From DATBIO01 sp036556965 (GTDB lineage: Bacteria; Acidobacteriota; Vicinamibacteria; Fen-336): a stretch of DNA of 17,532 nucleotides. Of the stretch, positions 1 to 6,602 are shown piece after piece. Numbering within the stretch: position 1 is the first letter of the stretch; each line of letters opens with the position of its first letter. The DNA is taken from assembly GCA_036556965.1 (NCBI GenBank), contig DATBIO010000285.1, positions 1 to 17,532 on the forward strand, written 5' to 3'. The position numbers and the translations under genes were made by a program. The notes below the pieces were generated by a model, which saw nothing but the letters and a program-made list of their open reading frames with translations, did not search any database and was not told the origin of the DNA.

Positions 1-2
1 AG

Positions 3-45
3 CTGTATCACGACTGAGGTACAGTTGATATATCATGACGTCATG
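3..45 (+). promoter_or_regulatory. Putative chrB promoter/operator with nested palindromes
   Basis: This is a strikingly AT-rich stretch in otherwise very GC-rich DNA. Seen directly: TATCA at 6-10, TGATA at 26-30 and TATCA at 31-35; a perfect 10-bp palindrome TGATATATCA (26-35); an overlapping perfect 12-bp palindrome CATGACGTCATG (34-45); and a CTGTA/TACAG inverted pair (3-7 and 20-24). TATCAT at 31-36 matches a -10 hexamer in 5 of 6 positions and would place the transcription start near the ATG at 43. No good -35 box is visible. Inference: promoter plus operator of the chr operon, probably bound by ChrB itself, since ChrB proteins are known to control chr operons. The sequence upstream of position 1 is not available. 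Confidence 0.4.
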
Positions 46-1011
46 GCCGCCACCGACGGCAACCGCTGGCTGGTCCTGATCCACCAGATCCCCCCCCACC
101 CGGGCTACCTGAGGGTCAAGGTCGGGCGCCGCCTTCAGGACCTGGGCGCGGTGCCCGTGAAGAACTCCGTCTACGTCCTGCCGCGCTCCGAGGGGGCCCT
201 GGAGGACTTCCAGTGGGTGCGCCGCGAGATCCTGGCCGGCGGCGGCGACGCGTCCGTGTGCGAGGCCCGCTTCGTCGAGGGGCTCTCGGACCACGCGGTG
301 GAGGCCCTCTTCAACGCCGCGCGCGAGGCGGAGTACGCGGCCCTGGCCAGGGAGGCGCGGGCCCTGCAGGCCGCGGCCGGCCGGCGGCGCAGGCGCTCCA
401 CTCCCGCCCAGGCCGAGGCCGCCCTCCGCCGCCTGCGCAAGCGGCTCGCCGAAGCGGCGGAGATCGACTTCTTCGGGGCCCCCGGGCGCGAGGCCGTGGA
501 GGGCCTCCTGTCCTCGATCGAGTCGGCGCTCCGTCCGCCGCTGCCCGCGCCCGAGAGGCCCGCGCCGCCGGCGGGGGAGGTCCGCGGCCGCACGTGGGTG
601 ACCCGCCGCGGCGTGCACGTCGATCGCATCGGCAGCGCCTGGCTGATCCGCCGCTTCATCGACCCGGACGCGCGCTTCCGCTTCGTGCACGGGCACGAGG
701 AGGCGGCCCCGGGGGAGCTGCGCTTCGACATGTTCGAGGCCGACTTCACCCACGAGGGAGACCAGTGCACGTTCGAGGTGCTGGTGCGCCGCTTCGCCCT
801 GGCGGACCCCGCCCTGGCGCGGATGGCGGAGATCGTCCACGACATCGACCTCAAGGACGGCCGCTTCGAGCGCCCCGAGACGGCCGGCCTCGACCACCTC
901 ATCGCGGGCGTCGCCATGCGCCACAAGGACGACGAGGCGCGCCTCCGCGACGGCGGCGTCGCCTTCGAGGCCCTCTACGAGTACTTCAGGCGGAAGGGGG
1001 TCACGGGTTGA
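25..1011 (+). CDS. chrB: ChrB, chromate-resistance regulatory protein
   Basis: The protein is 328 aa from a TTG at 25, or 322 aa from the ATG at 43. The N-terminal domain (about residues 12-115) has the ChrB_N-like stretch with KNSVYVLP near 46-53. A basic, alpha-helical linker (about 105-145, including an Arg run at 120-124) follows. The C-terminal ChrB domain (about 190-325) carries DRIGSAWLIRRF, HEGDQCTFE and VHDIDLKD. ChrB acts in the cytoplasm as a chromate-responsive regulator of chrA in characterised systems, and some homologues are also needed for full resistance. Start choice is uncertain: TGAGGT at 15-20 is a possible ribosome site 4 nt before the TTG, while the ATG has no such site but lies where a leaderless transcript could begin. 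The stop overlaps the next gene's TTG (TTGA). Family assignment is firm; the exact regulatory role is inferred. Confidence 0.9.
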   Translation: MIYHDVMAATDGNRWLVLIHQIPPHPGYLRVKVGRRLQDLGAVPVKNSVYVLPRSEGALEDFQWVRREILAGGGDASVCEARFVEGLSDHAVEALFNAAREAEYAALAREARALQAAAGRRRRRSTPAQAEAALRRLRKRLAEAAEIDFFGAPGREAVEGLLSSIESALRPPLPAPERPAPPAGEVRGRTWVTRRGVHVDRIGSAWLIRRFIDPDARFRFVHGHEEAAPGELRFDMFEADFTHEGDQCTFEVLVRRFALADPALARMAEIVHDIDLKDGRFERPETAGLDHLIAGVAMRHKDDEARLRDGGVAFEALYEYFRRKGVTG

Positions 1012-1997
1012 GCGAGACGCGCGTGCTGACGCGCGGGGACGTCCAGGCCCTGCTCGGCTGGGACGAGTGCATCGAGGCGGTCGAGTCCGCGTTCCGCCTC
1101 CACGCCGAGGGGCGCAGCCTGGCCCCGGGCGTGCTCGGCGTGCGCGCCCCGCACGGGGGATTCCACGTCAAGGCGGCCGGCCTCGAGCGGGGGCGCCTGT
1201 ACTTCGCGGTCAAGACCAACGCGAACTTCTCCGACAACCCGCGCCGCCACGGGCTGCCGGCCATCCAGGGCGTGGTCGTGCTGTGCGACGCCGACGACGG
1301 ACGCGCGCTGGCCGTGATGGACTCCATCGAGGTGACGCTCCGCCGCACGGCCGCCGCCACCGCGGTGGCCGCCCGCCACCTGGCGCGGCCGGACGCGCGC
1401 GCCGCCACCGTCTGCGGCTGCGGCCGCCAGGGGCGCGCGCAGCTCCGCGCGCTGGCGCGCGTGCTGCCCCTCCAGCGGGCGTGGGCCTTCGACGCGGACG
1501 AGGCGGCCGCGCGCGCCTTCGCGCGCGAGATGTCCGGCGAGCTGGGTTTCGAGGTGAAGCCCGTGCCCGCCCCCGCCGCGGGCCTCGCCGAGAGCGAGGT
1601 GTGCGTGACCTGCACGCCCTCCCGCGCCCCCTTCCTCATGCGCGAGCACGTGCGCCCCGGGACCTTCGTGGCCGCCGTGGGCGCGGACAGCGAGGACAAG
1701 CAGGAGCTCGACCCGCGCCTCATGGCCGCGGGCGTCGTCGTCACCGACGTGCTGGAGCAGTGCGCCGCCATCGGCGACCTCCACCACGCGCTGGCGGCCG
1801 GCCTGATGACGCGCGACGCCGTGCACGCGGAGCTGGCCGACCTGGTGACGGGGCGGAAGCCGGGCCGCCGCTCCCCGGACGAGATCACCATCTTCGACTC
1901 CACGGGGACGGCGCTCGAGGACGTGGCCGCCGCGGTGGTGGTCTACGAGAAGGCGCTGGCCGGCGACGTCGGCCTCCGCGTCGCGCTGGGGGCGTGA
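1008..1997 (+). CDS. Ornithine cyclodeaminase / mu-crystallin family oxidoreductase
   Basis: The predicted product is 329 aa, the usual length for the family. Motifs seen: Lys55 (FHVKAA) and Lys69 with Asn71 (VKTNANF) in the substrate-binding region, a Rossmann GxGxxG as GCGRQG at 137-142, AVGADSEDKQEL at 223-233 including the Asp228 region, and the C-terminal family signature DSTGTALEDVA near 297-306. Members are cytosolic NAD(P)-dependent enzymes acting on imino/amino acids (ornithine cyclodeaminase, alanine dehydrogenase, ketimine reductase). The substrate here cannot be read from sequence. The TTG start overlaps the chrB stop as TTGA and is preceded by GGAAGGGGG at 992-1000, a plausible ribosome site, so co-translation with chrB is likely. 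A GTG at 1022 is a less favoured alternative. Its place between chrB and chrA is unusual; see findings. Confidence 0.88.
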   Translation: MSETRVLTRGDVQALLGWDECIEAVESAFRLHAEGRSLAPGVLGVRAPHGGFHVKAAGLERGRLYFAVKTNANFSDNPRRHGLPAIQGVVVLCDADDGRALAVMDSIEVTLRRTAAATAVAARHLARPDARAATVCGCGRQGRAQLRALARVLPLQRAWAFDADEAAARAFAREMSGELGFEVKPVPAPAAGLAESEVCVTCTPSRAPFLMREHVRPGTFVAAVGADSEDKQELDPRLMAAGVVVTDVLEQCAAIGDLHHALAAGLMTRDAVHAELADLVTGRKPGRRSPDEITIFDSTGTALEDVAAAVVVYEKALAGDVGLRVALGA

Positions 1998-2095
1998 GCC
2001 CCGTGGGCGCCCGGAGGGGCGGCCGCGCGCCGGCGCCGCGGGCGCGGATCACGGCCCTCATCGAGTCCCTGGGGGCCCGCGGCCCGGCCCGGTGA
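1994..2095 (+). CDS. Possible 33-aa small ORF bridging the oxidoreductase gene and chrA
   Basis: A GTG at 1994 overlaps the preceding stop codon (GTGA), and the TGA at 2093-2095 overlaps the GTG of chrA (GTGA), so the frame exactly fills the gap. The predicted peptide is Arg-rich (8 of 33) and ends in a short helix-like part ITALIESLGARG. No family is recognised. In DNA this GC-rich stop codons are rare and such frames arise by chance, so coding status is doubtful. Its clearest possible role is to carry ribosomes across the gap so that chrA is translationally coupled, because no convincing ribosome site precedes the chrA GTG. Confidence 0.25.
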   Translation: MSPVGARRGGRAPAPRARITALIESLGARGPAR

Positions 2096-3264
2096 GCGCG
2101 GTGTCCCCGGCCTTGCCGGCGGCGCCCCCGTCATCCCTGGCCGACCTCGTGCGGTACTTCCTCCGGCTGGGCGCCACGGGCTTCGGAGGGCCCATCGCCC
2201 TCGTGGGCTTCATGCAGCGCGACCTCGTCGAGGAGCGACGGTGGTTCAGCGCCGAGGAGTACCGCCAGGGGCTGGCGCTGGCGCAGCTCGCGCCGGGCCC
2301 GCTCGCCGCGCAGCTCGCGATGTACCTGGGATGGGTGCGGGGCGGGGCCACGGGCGCCGCCCTCGCCGGACTCGCGTTCGTGGTGCCGTCGTTCGTCATG
2401 GTGCTGGCGCTGGCCGTCGCGTACCTGCGCTTCGGGGGACTGCCCTGGATGCAGGGCGCGTTCTACGGGATCGGCGCCGCCGTCATCGCCCTCATCGCGC
2501 GCAGCGCGCTCAAGCTGACGCGCCTGACGCTCGGTCGCGATCCCCTGGCCTGGGCCCTGTTCGCCGTGGCGGCCCTCGTCACCGCCTGGACCGGGTCCGA
2601 GATCGTGTGGGTCTTCCTGGGCGCGGGGGCGGTGGCGGTGGTGGTGCGCGGGCCGCGGGGCACCCGGCCGGCGCTGCCGGCGCTCGCCCTCCTGCCCCCC
2701 GGCCTGCTCGCGGGCCTCTCCGGTCCGGCCACCGGCGACACGCTGTGGCGCATCGGCTGGTACTTCGCGGAGGCGGGGGCCTTCGTGTTCGGGAGCGGCC
2801 TGGCCATCGTGCCCTTCCTCCACGGCGGCGTGGTGCGGGAGTTCGGCTGGCTCGACGAGCGCCAGTTCCTGGACGCCGTGGCCGTGGCCATGATCACCCC
2901 GGGCCCCGTGGTCATCACGGTGGGGTTCATCGGGTACCTGGTGGCGGGTCCGGCGGGCGCGGTGGTCGCGGCCCTGGCCACGTTCCTGCCCTGCTACCTC
3001 TTCACGGTCGTCCCCGCGCCGCACTTCCGGCGGTGGTCGCGCAGCGCCGGCATCCGCGCGTTTGTCCTCGGCGTGACGGCGGCCGCCACGGGCGCCATCG
3101 CCGGGGCGGCCGTGGTCCTCGGCCGCCGGGCCATCGTGGACGCGGGAACGCTCGTGATCGCCGCCGTCGCCCTGGCCGTGGCCTGGGGGACGCGCAAGGT
3201 GCCGGAGCCCGTGCTGATCCTCCTCGCCGGAGTGGCCGGCGTGCTCGTCAAGGGCCTGGCGTGA
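2092..3264 (+). CDS. chrA: ChrA, chromate efflux transporter (two CHR domains)
   Basis: The 390-aa length and duplicated architecture fit the long-chain ChrA proteins, inner-membrane transporters that expel chromate. The first CHR half (about 17-165) shows GATGFGGPIALVGF at 28-40 and LAPGPLAAQLA at 66-76. The second half (about 220-390) shows FGSGLAIVPFLHGGVV and the matching ITPGPVVITVGF. About ten hydrophobic segments are visible. The chosen start is the GTG at 2092, which overlaps the stop of a small upstream frame; a GTG at 2101 is an alternative and the first nine residues are not diagnostic. Its companions chrB and the oxidoreductase lie just upstream in the same direction. Convergent transcription from the nos operon ends 45 bp away. 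Confidence 0.93.
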   Translation: MSAVSPALPAAPPSSLADLVRYFLRLGATGFGGPIALVGFMQRDLVEERRWFSAEEYRQGLALAQLAPGPLAAQLAMYLGWVRGGATGAALAGLAFVVPSFVMVLALAVAYLRFGGLPWMQGAFYGIGAAVIALIARSALKLTRLTLGRDPLAWALFAVAALVTAWTGSEIVWVFLGAGAVAVVVRGPRGTRPALPALALLPPGLLAGLSGPATGDTLWRIGWYFAEAGAFVFGSGLAIVPFLHGGVVREFGWLDERQFLDAVAVAMITPGPVVITVGFIGYLVAGPAGAVVAALATFLPCYLFTVVPAPHFRRWSRSAGIRAFVLGVTAAATGAIAGAAVVLGRRAIVDAGTLVIAAVALAVAWGTRKVPEPVLILLAGVAGVLVKGLA

Positions 3265-3270
3265 GGGCGT

Positions 3271-3301
3271 CGGGCGGGGACGGTGCGGCGGCTCTCGCCC
3301 G
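3271..3301. repeat. Weak inverted repeat in the convergent gap after chrA
   Basis: CGGGCG at 3271-3276 can pair with CGCCCG at 3296-3301 around a 19-nt loop, in the 45-bp gap between the two convergent operons. There is no T-run on either strand, so it does not meet the usual description of an intrinsic terminator. It may contribute to bidirectional termination, or both operons may rely on Rho. Low confidence. Confidence 0.2.
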
Positions 3302-3309
3302 CGCCACGG

Positions 3310-4587
3310 CTAGAAGCTCAGGCGCACCTCCGCCAGCAGCCGCCGGGCATCCGCGTCCGCGCTCGCGCCTGCGAAGGCGGCGGCCGGCCGCTCGTTCCAG
3401 AGCCGGAGTCCCTCCAGGCCCACGCGCACGTGCGCGGCCGGCTCCCACAGGAGGGCCACGGTGAGAGCCTCGCCCTCCTCCTGGTTCGGCTCGGCGGTGC
3501 CGTCGCGGTCGCGGTTCTCGAAGCGGTCGTAGCGGACGGAGACGCGGAGCCTCTCCGCGGCCCAGGAGGCGAGCGCGTAGCCCGCCGTGAAGTCCATGTC
3601 GACGTGCGGCCCCGAGGCGAACCCCATGCCCGTGTTCCCGCGGGCGACCTCGGCCACCACGGTGAGCCGCGCGCCCAGGTGGGCCTCGCCGCCCACCGAA
3701 GCGAGCCAGGTGCGCCACGCGTACTGCCCGCGGTGCAGGCGCCGGTCGCCCCGGTTGTCGAGATAGGACGCCTGCAGGAGCGCGACCTCGGGACGGCTCC
3801 AGCGCGCGCGCGCCTGGAATCCCGGCCGGCCGTCGAGCTCGTCCACGGGGCGCGTGCCGTCCTCCCGCTGCTTCCCGAAGGCCCCGCCGGGGGCAAGGGT
3901 GGGGAGGGCGGGCAGCGGCAGGACCTCGCCCACGCCGGAGAGGCGGTCGCCCAGGCTCCACCCCCGCCAGGCGAGCAGGGCACCCGCGGAATCGCTGGCG
4001 CCGAACACGGTCACCGCGGCCAGGAGGTCGTCCCGCGACGTCTCGTAGACGAGCCCCAGCTCCACGCCGGCGAGGCGGACCTCCTCGGCCAGCCAGGCGT
4101 TGAGGGCGGAGAGGGTGAGGGTGTAGGGCGAAGACCAGAGGGGCCCGGTGTTCTCCCGCGACGTGGGCGGGAAGAAGAGCCCGGCGGTGGCGCGCAGCCG
4201 GATGCTGTCCGACAGCGCCGGACGCCAGCGCACGAGGCCCTCCACCAGGCCGAGGTGGCTGCCGCCGGCCGCGTCGGGCTGGGTGCGCGCCACCCCCTGC
4301 GCCTGGACGAGCAGGTCGTCGCCTGCCGTGAGCACGAGGCCGAGCTGCGCCTCCGCCGCGAAGCGCGCCTCGAACTCCTCCGCGCCGAGGGCGCCGTCCG
4401 TGAGCTTGCCGAAGCCCCTCTCCATCCAGGATGCCTGGCTGGCCACCGCGGCCGCGCGGCCGTGCAGCAGTCCCTCGAGGCGGAGCTCGGCGGCCGGCGC
4501 CCGGGCCGGCCCGGCGACGGCGGTGGCCGTCACGAGGAGGGACAGGCGGGCGCCGGGCCTCCGCCGTCCGGTGAGGAGGGGGGTCAC
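3310..4587 (-). CDS. Predicted outer-membrane beta-barrel (porin-like) protein at the end of the nos operon
   Basis: The 425-aa protein has a signal-peptide-like N-terminus (Arg-rich start RRRPGAR, a hydrophobic stretch at about 14-25, Ala-rich cleavage region near residues 30-33). The mature part is a run of alternating polar/hydrophobic beta-strand-like segments without recognised enzyme motifs, and the protein ends in ...EVRLSF. A terminal Phe preceded by alternating residues is typical of outer-membrane barrels assembled by BAM. No TonB plug or TonB box was seen. The GTG start overlaps the stop of the Crp/Fnr-type gene as GTGA, so the two are co-translated. Inference: an outer-membrane channel co-expressed with N2O respiration, perhaps for copper or another solute; the substrate is unknown. 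No named porin family is recognised. Confidence 0.65.
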   Translation of the reverse strand: MTPLLTGRRRPGARLSLLVTATAVAGPARAPAAELRLEGLLHGRAAAVASQASWMERGFGKLTDGALGAEEFEARFAAEAQLGLVLTAGDDLLVQAQGVARTQPDAAGGSHLGLVEGLVRWRPALSDSIRLRATAGLFFPPTSRENTGPLWSSPYTLTLSALNAWLAEEVRLAGVELGLVYETSRDDLLAAVTVFGASDSAGALLAWRGWSLGDRLSGVGEVLPLPALPTLAPGGAFGKQREDGTRPVDELDGRPGFQARARWSRPEVALLQASYLDNRGDRRLHRGQYAWRTWLASVGGEAHLGARLTVVAEVARGNTGMGFASGPHVDMDFTAGYALASWAAERLRVSVRYDRFENRDRDGTAEPNQEEGEALTVALLWEPAAHVRVGLEGLRLWNERPAAAFAGASADADARRLLAEVRLSF

Positions 4588-5270
4588 TCGCTGGTCAGGG
4601 CCTCCAGGGCGGAGCGATCCACCACCACGAAGCCGTCCTTCTCCGTCTGGATCACGCCTTCCTTGCCCCAGCGGCTCATCAGGCGGATGCAGGTCTCGAT
4701 GGTCGTGCCCGTCAGGTCGGCGAGCTCCTGCCGGCTCAGGACCATGGGGATGAAGGTCGCGGCGCCGCGCGGGCGGCCCACCCGATCCGCGAGCTTGAGG
4801 AAGAGGTGCGCGAAGCGGGTCTCCACGCGCGCCCCCGCCACTTCGGGGATGCGCTGGGCAAGCTCCACGATCCGGCGCGTGAACGTCGAGAGCAGCCCGC
4901 GCACCAGCGATGGGTGCTTCTCCAGCAGCCCGAAGAAGGGGCCTCGCCGCACGAGGAGGCAGGTGGTGCGGTCCAGGGCCACGGCGGTGGCCGGGAAGGG
5001 CCGGCCCTCGTAGGCCACGACCGCTCCCACCGGGTCGCCGGCCCCGAAGATCTCCAGGATCACTTCCTTGCCGGAGGGCTGGAGCTTCACCACCTTGACG
5101 CGGCCGCTCAGGACCGTGAGGAGGAAATCCGAGGGGTCGCCCTCGTTGAAGATCGTCTCGCCCCTGTCCCAGGACTTCACGAGGGCGACGTCGGCCAGGC
5201 GCCGGCGGTCTTCCTCCGAGAGACCGCGGTAGAGGGACGCGGTCCGAAGGGCCTCGGCCACTGCGTTCAC
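4584..5270 (-). CDS. Crp/Fnr-family transcriptional regulator
   Basis: The protein is 228 aa. An N-terminal cyclic-nucleotide-binding-type beta-roll (about 12-125) is followed by a long dimerisation helix (about 125-145) and a winged helix-turn-helix (about 178-220) with SRQELADLTGTT and recognition helix IETCIRLMSRW; Glu192 and Arg196 match the usual E-x-x-x-R pattern of the Crp/Fnr recognition helix. The only cysteines are 104 and 194, so the FNR 4Fe-4S cluster cannot form; DNR/NNR-type haem sensing of NO or another signal is possible but not shown. The GTG start has no obvious ribosome site and lies 13 bp after the 12-TM gene. Placed near the end of the nos operon, it is a likely local regulator with autoregulation, by inference. 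It overlaps the next gene by GTGA. Confidence 0.88.
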   Translation of the reverse strand: MNAVAEALRTASLYRGLSEEDRRRLADVALVKSWDRGETIFNEGDPSDFLLTVLSGRVKVVKLQPSGKEVILEIFGAGDPVGAVVAYEGRPFPATAVALDRTTCLLVRRGPFFGLLEKHPSLVRGLLSTFTRRIVELAQRIPEVAGARVETRFAHLFLKLADRVGRPRGAATFIPMVLSRQELADLTGTTIETCIRLMSRWGKEGVIQTEKDGFVVVDRSALEALTSE

Positions 5271-5283
5271 GTTGGCGGCGATC

Positions 5284-6591
5284 CTACACGCTGCGGACCT
5301 CCGCGCCCACCGGCGCGCGCAGGCGGCGAAGGGCCAGCCCGGCGGAGGCCGCGGCGAGCAACACCGCGCCCGCCAGCGCGCCCGCCCCCATCGACGTCCA
5401 GGCGGGGGAGTCGAGGCTCAACCCGGCGGCCAGGAAGGGTACGCCGGCGCTCCAGAGGACGACGGGCACCCAGCCGCGCGCGTGCGGCATCGCGGTGTGC
5501 ACCGACGGCGGCAGCGCCTGGTAGCCGCCGTCGGCGAAGCCCCGGATCCAGGCGGAGAGCGGCAGTATCCGCGCCTCGATGCCCACCACCAGCTGGCAGA
5601 GGAAGCCCAGGAGGCCGCAGACGCCATAGATGAAGGTGGCGCGCAGCGACGTGTCGGAGAGGGGGGCGAGGGCGAGGTACAGGCCGAGGGCGCTGCTCAG
5701 CGCGAGGTAGGCGACGGCCTGGAGGACGTGCGCGAGCGGCCAGTCCGGACGCGGCCGCTCGGCGGGTGGAGGCCGCCGGTTCCGCAGCATGAAGGCCACG
5801 CGCGACCCGAAGAGGCCCAGGCCGGCGATGGTCAGCAGCGCGAACGCGGGCACCAGGGGCTTCGCCAGCATCAACGCCCCCGCGAGGCCCAGGACCCCGG
5901 CCTCGATCACGATTCCGCTGGCCACGGCCGCGCCTCCGCGGGGCATGGCGGCGGGCAGGGCCATGGGGAGCATGCGGTAGCCGACGCCCACGACCATGAG
6001 GGCCGCGAAGCCGACGGCGCCGAGATGGAGATGGGCGTGGACCGCGTCCAGGTGCGTGAGCGGCAGGAAGGGCGCGTGCTTGTTGATGCCGAGCATCACC
6101 CCGAGCGCGCCCGCGAGGTACAGGTTCATGATGGCCAGGGCCACGGGCAGCCGCGATGCGGCGGGCACCGGAGCATGGCGCAGGCCGGCGAGGACGCGTC
6201 CCCCGACCCAGAGCGGCGTCAGCAGCGCCATGGCCCCGGACCAGGCCATGCCGGGGTAGCGCTCCAGCCAGAAGTGCGACGCGATCCCGCTCACGCCGAC
6301 CATCCAGGAGACCGCGGCCGCCAGGTCGGCGCGCCCCTCGGGGAGGGGCAGCCTCAGGGCCAGCGGGCCCACCAGGTACAGGGCCCCGAGGATGGCGCTG
6401 GTGATGAAGCCGAGGGTGACGAGATGGACGAGGGCGATCAGCCGCGGGTGGTAGTAGAAGCCGCCCAGCTCCGCAGGCTCGAGCGCCAGCGCCGCGAGCG
6501 CGACGAACAGGCAGCCGTGGGCGAAGCCGAGGTAGACGAGCGGCACGCGCCGCGCGGGCAGGAGCTCCCTGGGCGTCGGCTCGGCCGGCAT
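5284..6591 (-). CDS. 12-TM haem-copper-oxidase subunit I / NnrS-like membrane protein
   Basis: The 435-aa protein begins at an ATG 11 bp after the SUMF1-like gene. Twelve hydrophobic segments can be counted (first near 15-37, last near 398-421). Three share one pattern, G-F-x6-G-x-x-[YA]-x3-P: Gly61/Gly69/Pro76 in helix 2, Gly194/Gly202/Pro209 in helix 6, and Gly329/Gly337/Pro344 in helix 10. His56 and His189 sit at the same place, five residues before the GF, in helices 2 and 6; helix 10 has Val324 there. Other histidines cluster at 172, 180, 185 and 187. This layout recalls haem-copper oxidase subunit I and the NnrS family of NO-stress haem/copper proteins, but the full set of oxidase ligands is not seen. 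Location is the inner membrane. The family name is tentative. Confidence 0.65.
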   Translation of the reverse strand: MPAEPTPRELLPARRVPLVYLGFAHGCLFVALAALALEPAELGGFYYHPRLIALVHLVTLGFITSAILGALYLVGPLALRLPLPEGRADLAAAVSWMVGVSGIASHFWLERYPGMAWSGAMALLTPLWVGGRVLAGLRHAPVPAASRLPVALAIMNLYLAGALGVMLGINKHAPFLPLTHLDAVHAHLHLGAVGFAALMVVGVGYRMLPMALPAAMPRGGAAVASGIVIEAGVLGLAGALMLAKPLVPAFALLTIAGLGLFGSRVAFMLRNRRPPPAERPRPDWPLAHVLQAVAYLALSSALGLYLALAPLSDTSLRATFIYGVCGLLGFLCQLVVGIEARILPLSAWIRGFADGGYQALPPSVHTAMPHARGWVPVVLWSAGVPFLAAGLSLDSPAWTSMGAGALAGAVLLAAASAGLALRRLRAPVGAEVRSV

Positions 6592-6602
6592 GGGCCTGGA
6601 TG

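Noticed and set aside
25..38. FNR/DNR-type box (TTGAT-N4-ATCAA) at the left edge.
   Set aside because: TTGAT is present, but the second half-site lies only 2 bp away (ATCAT) instead of 4 bp, so it does not match the consensus; the palindromes are better read as a chr operator.
3283..5013. Plus-strand open frame of 576 codons across the porin-like and Crp/Fnr-type genes.
   Set aside because: No domain, biased composition, and it runs across both opposite-strand genes; the Crp/Fnr motifs on the minus strand are unmistakable.
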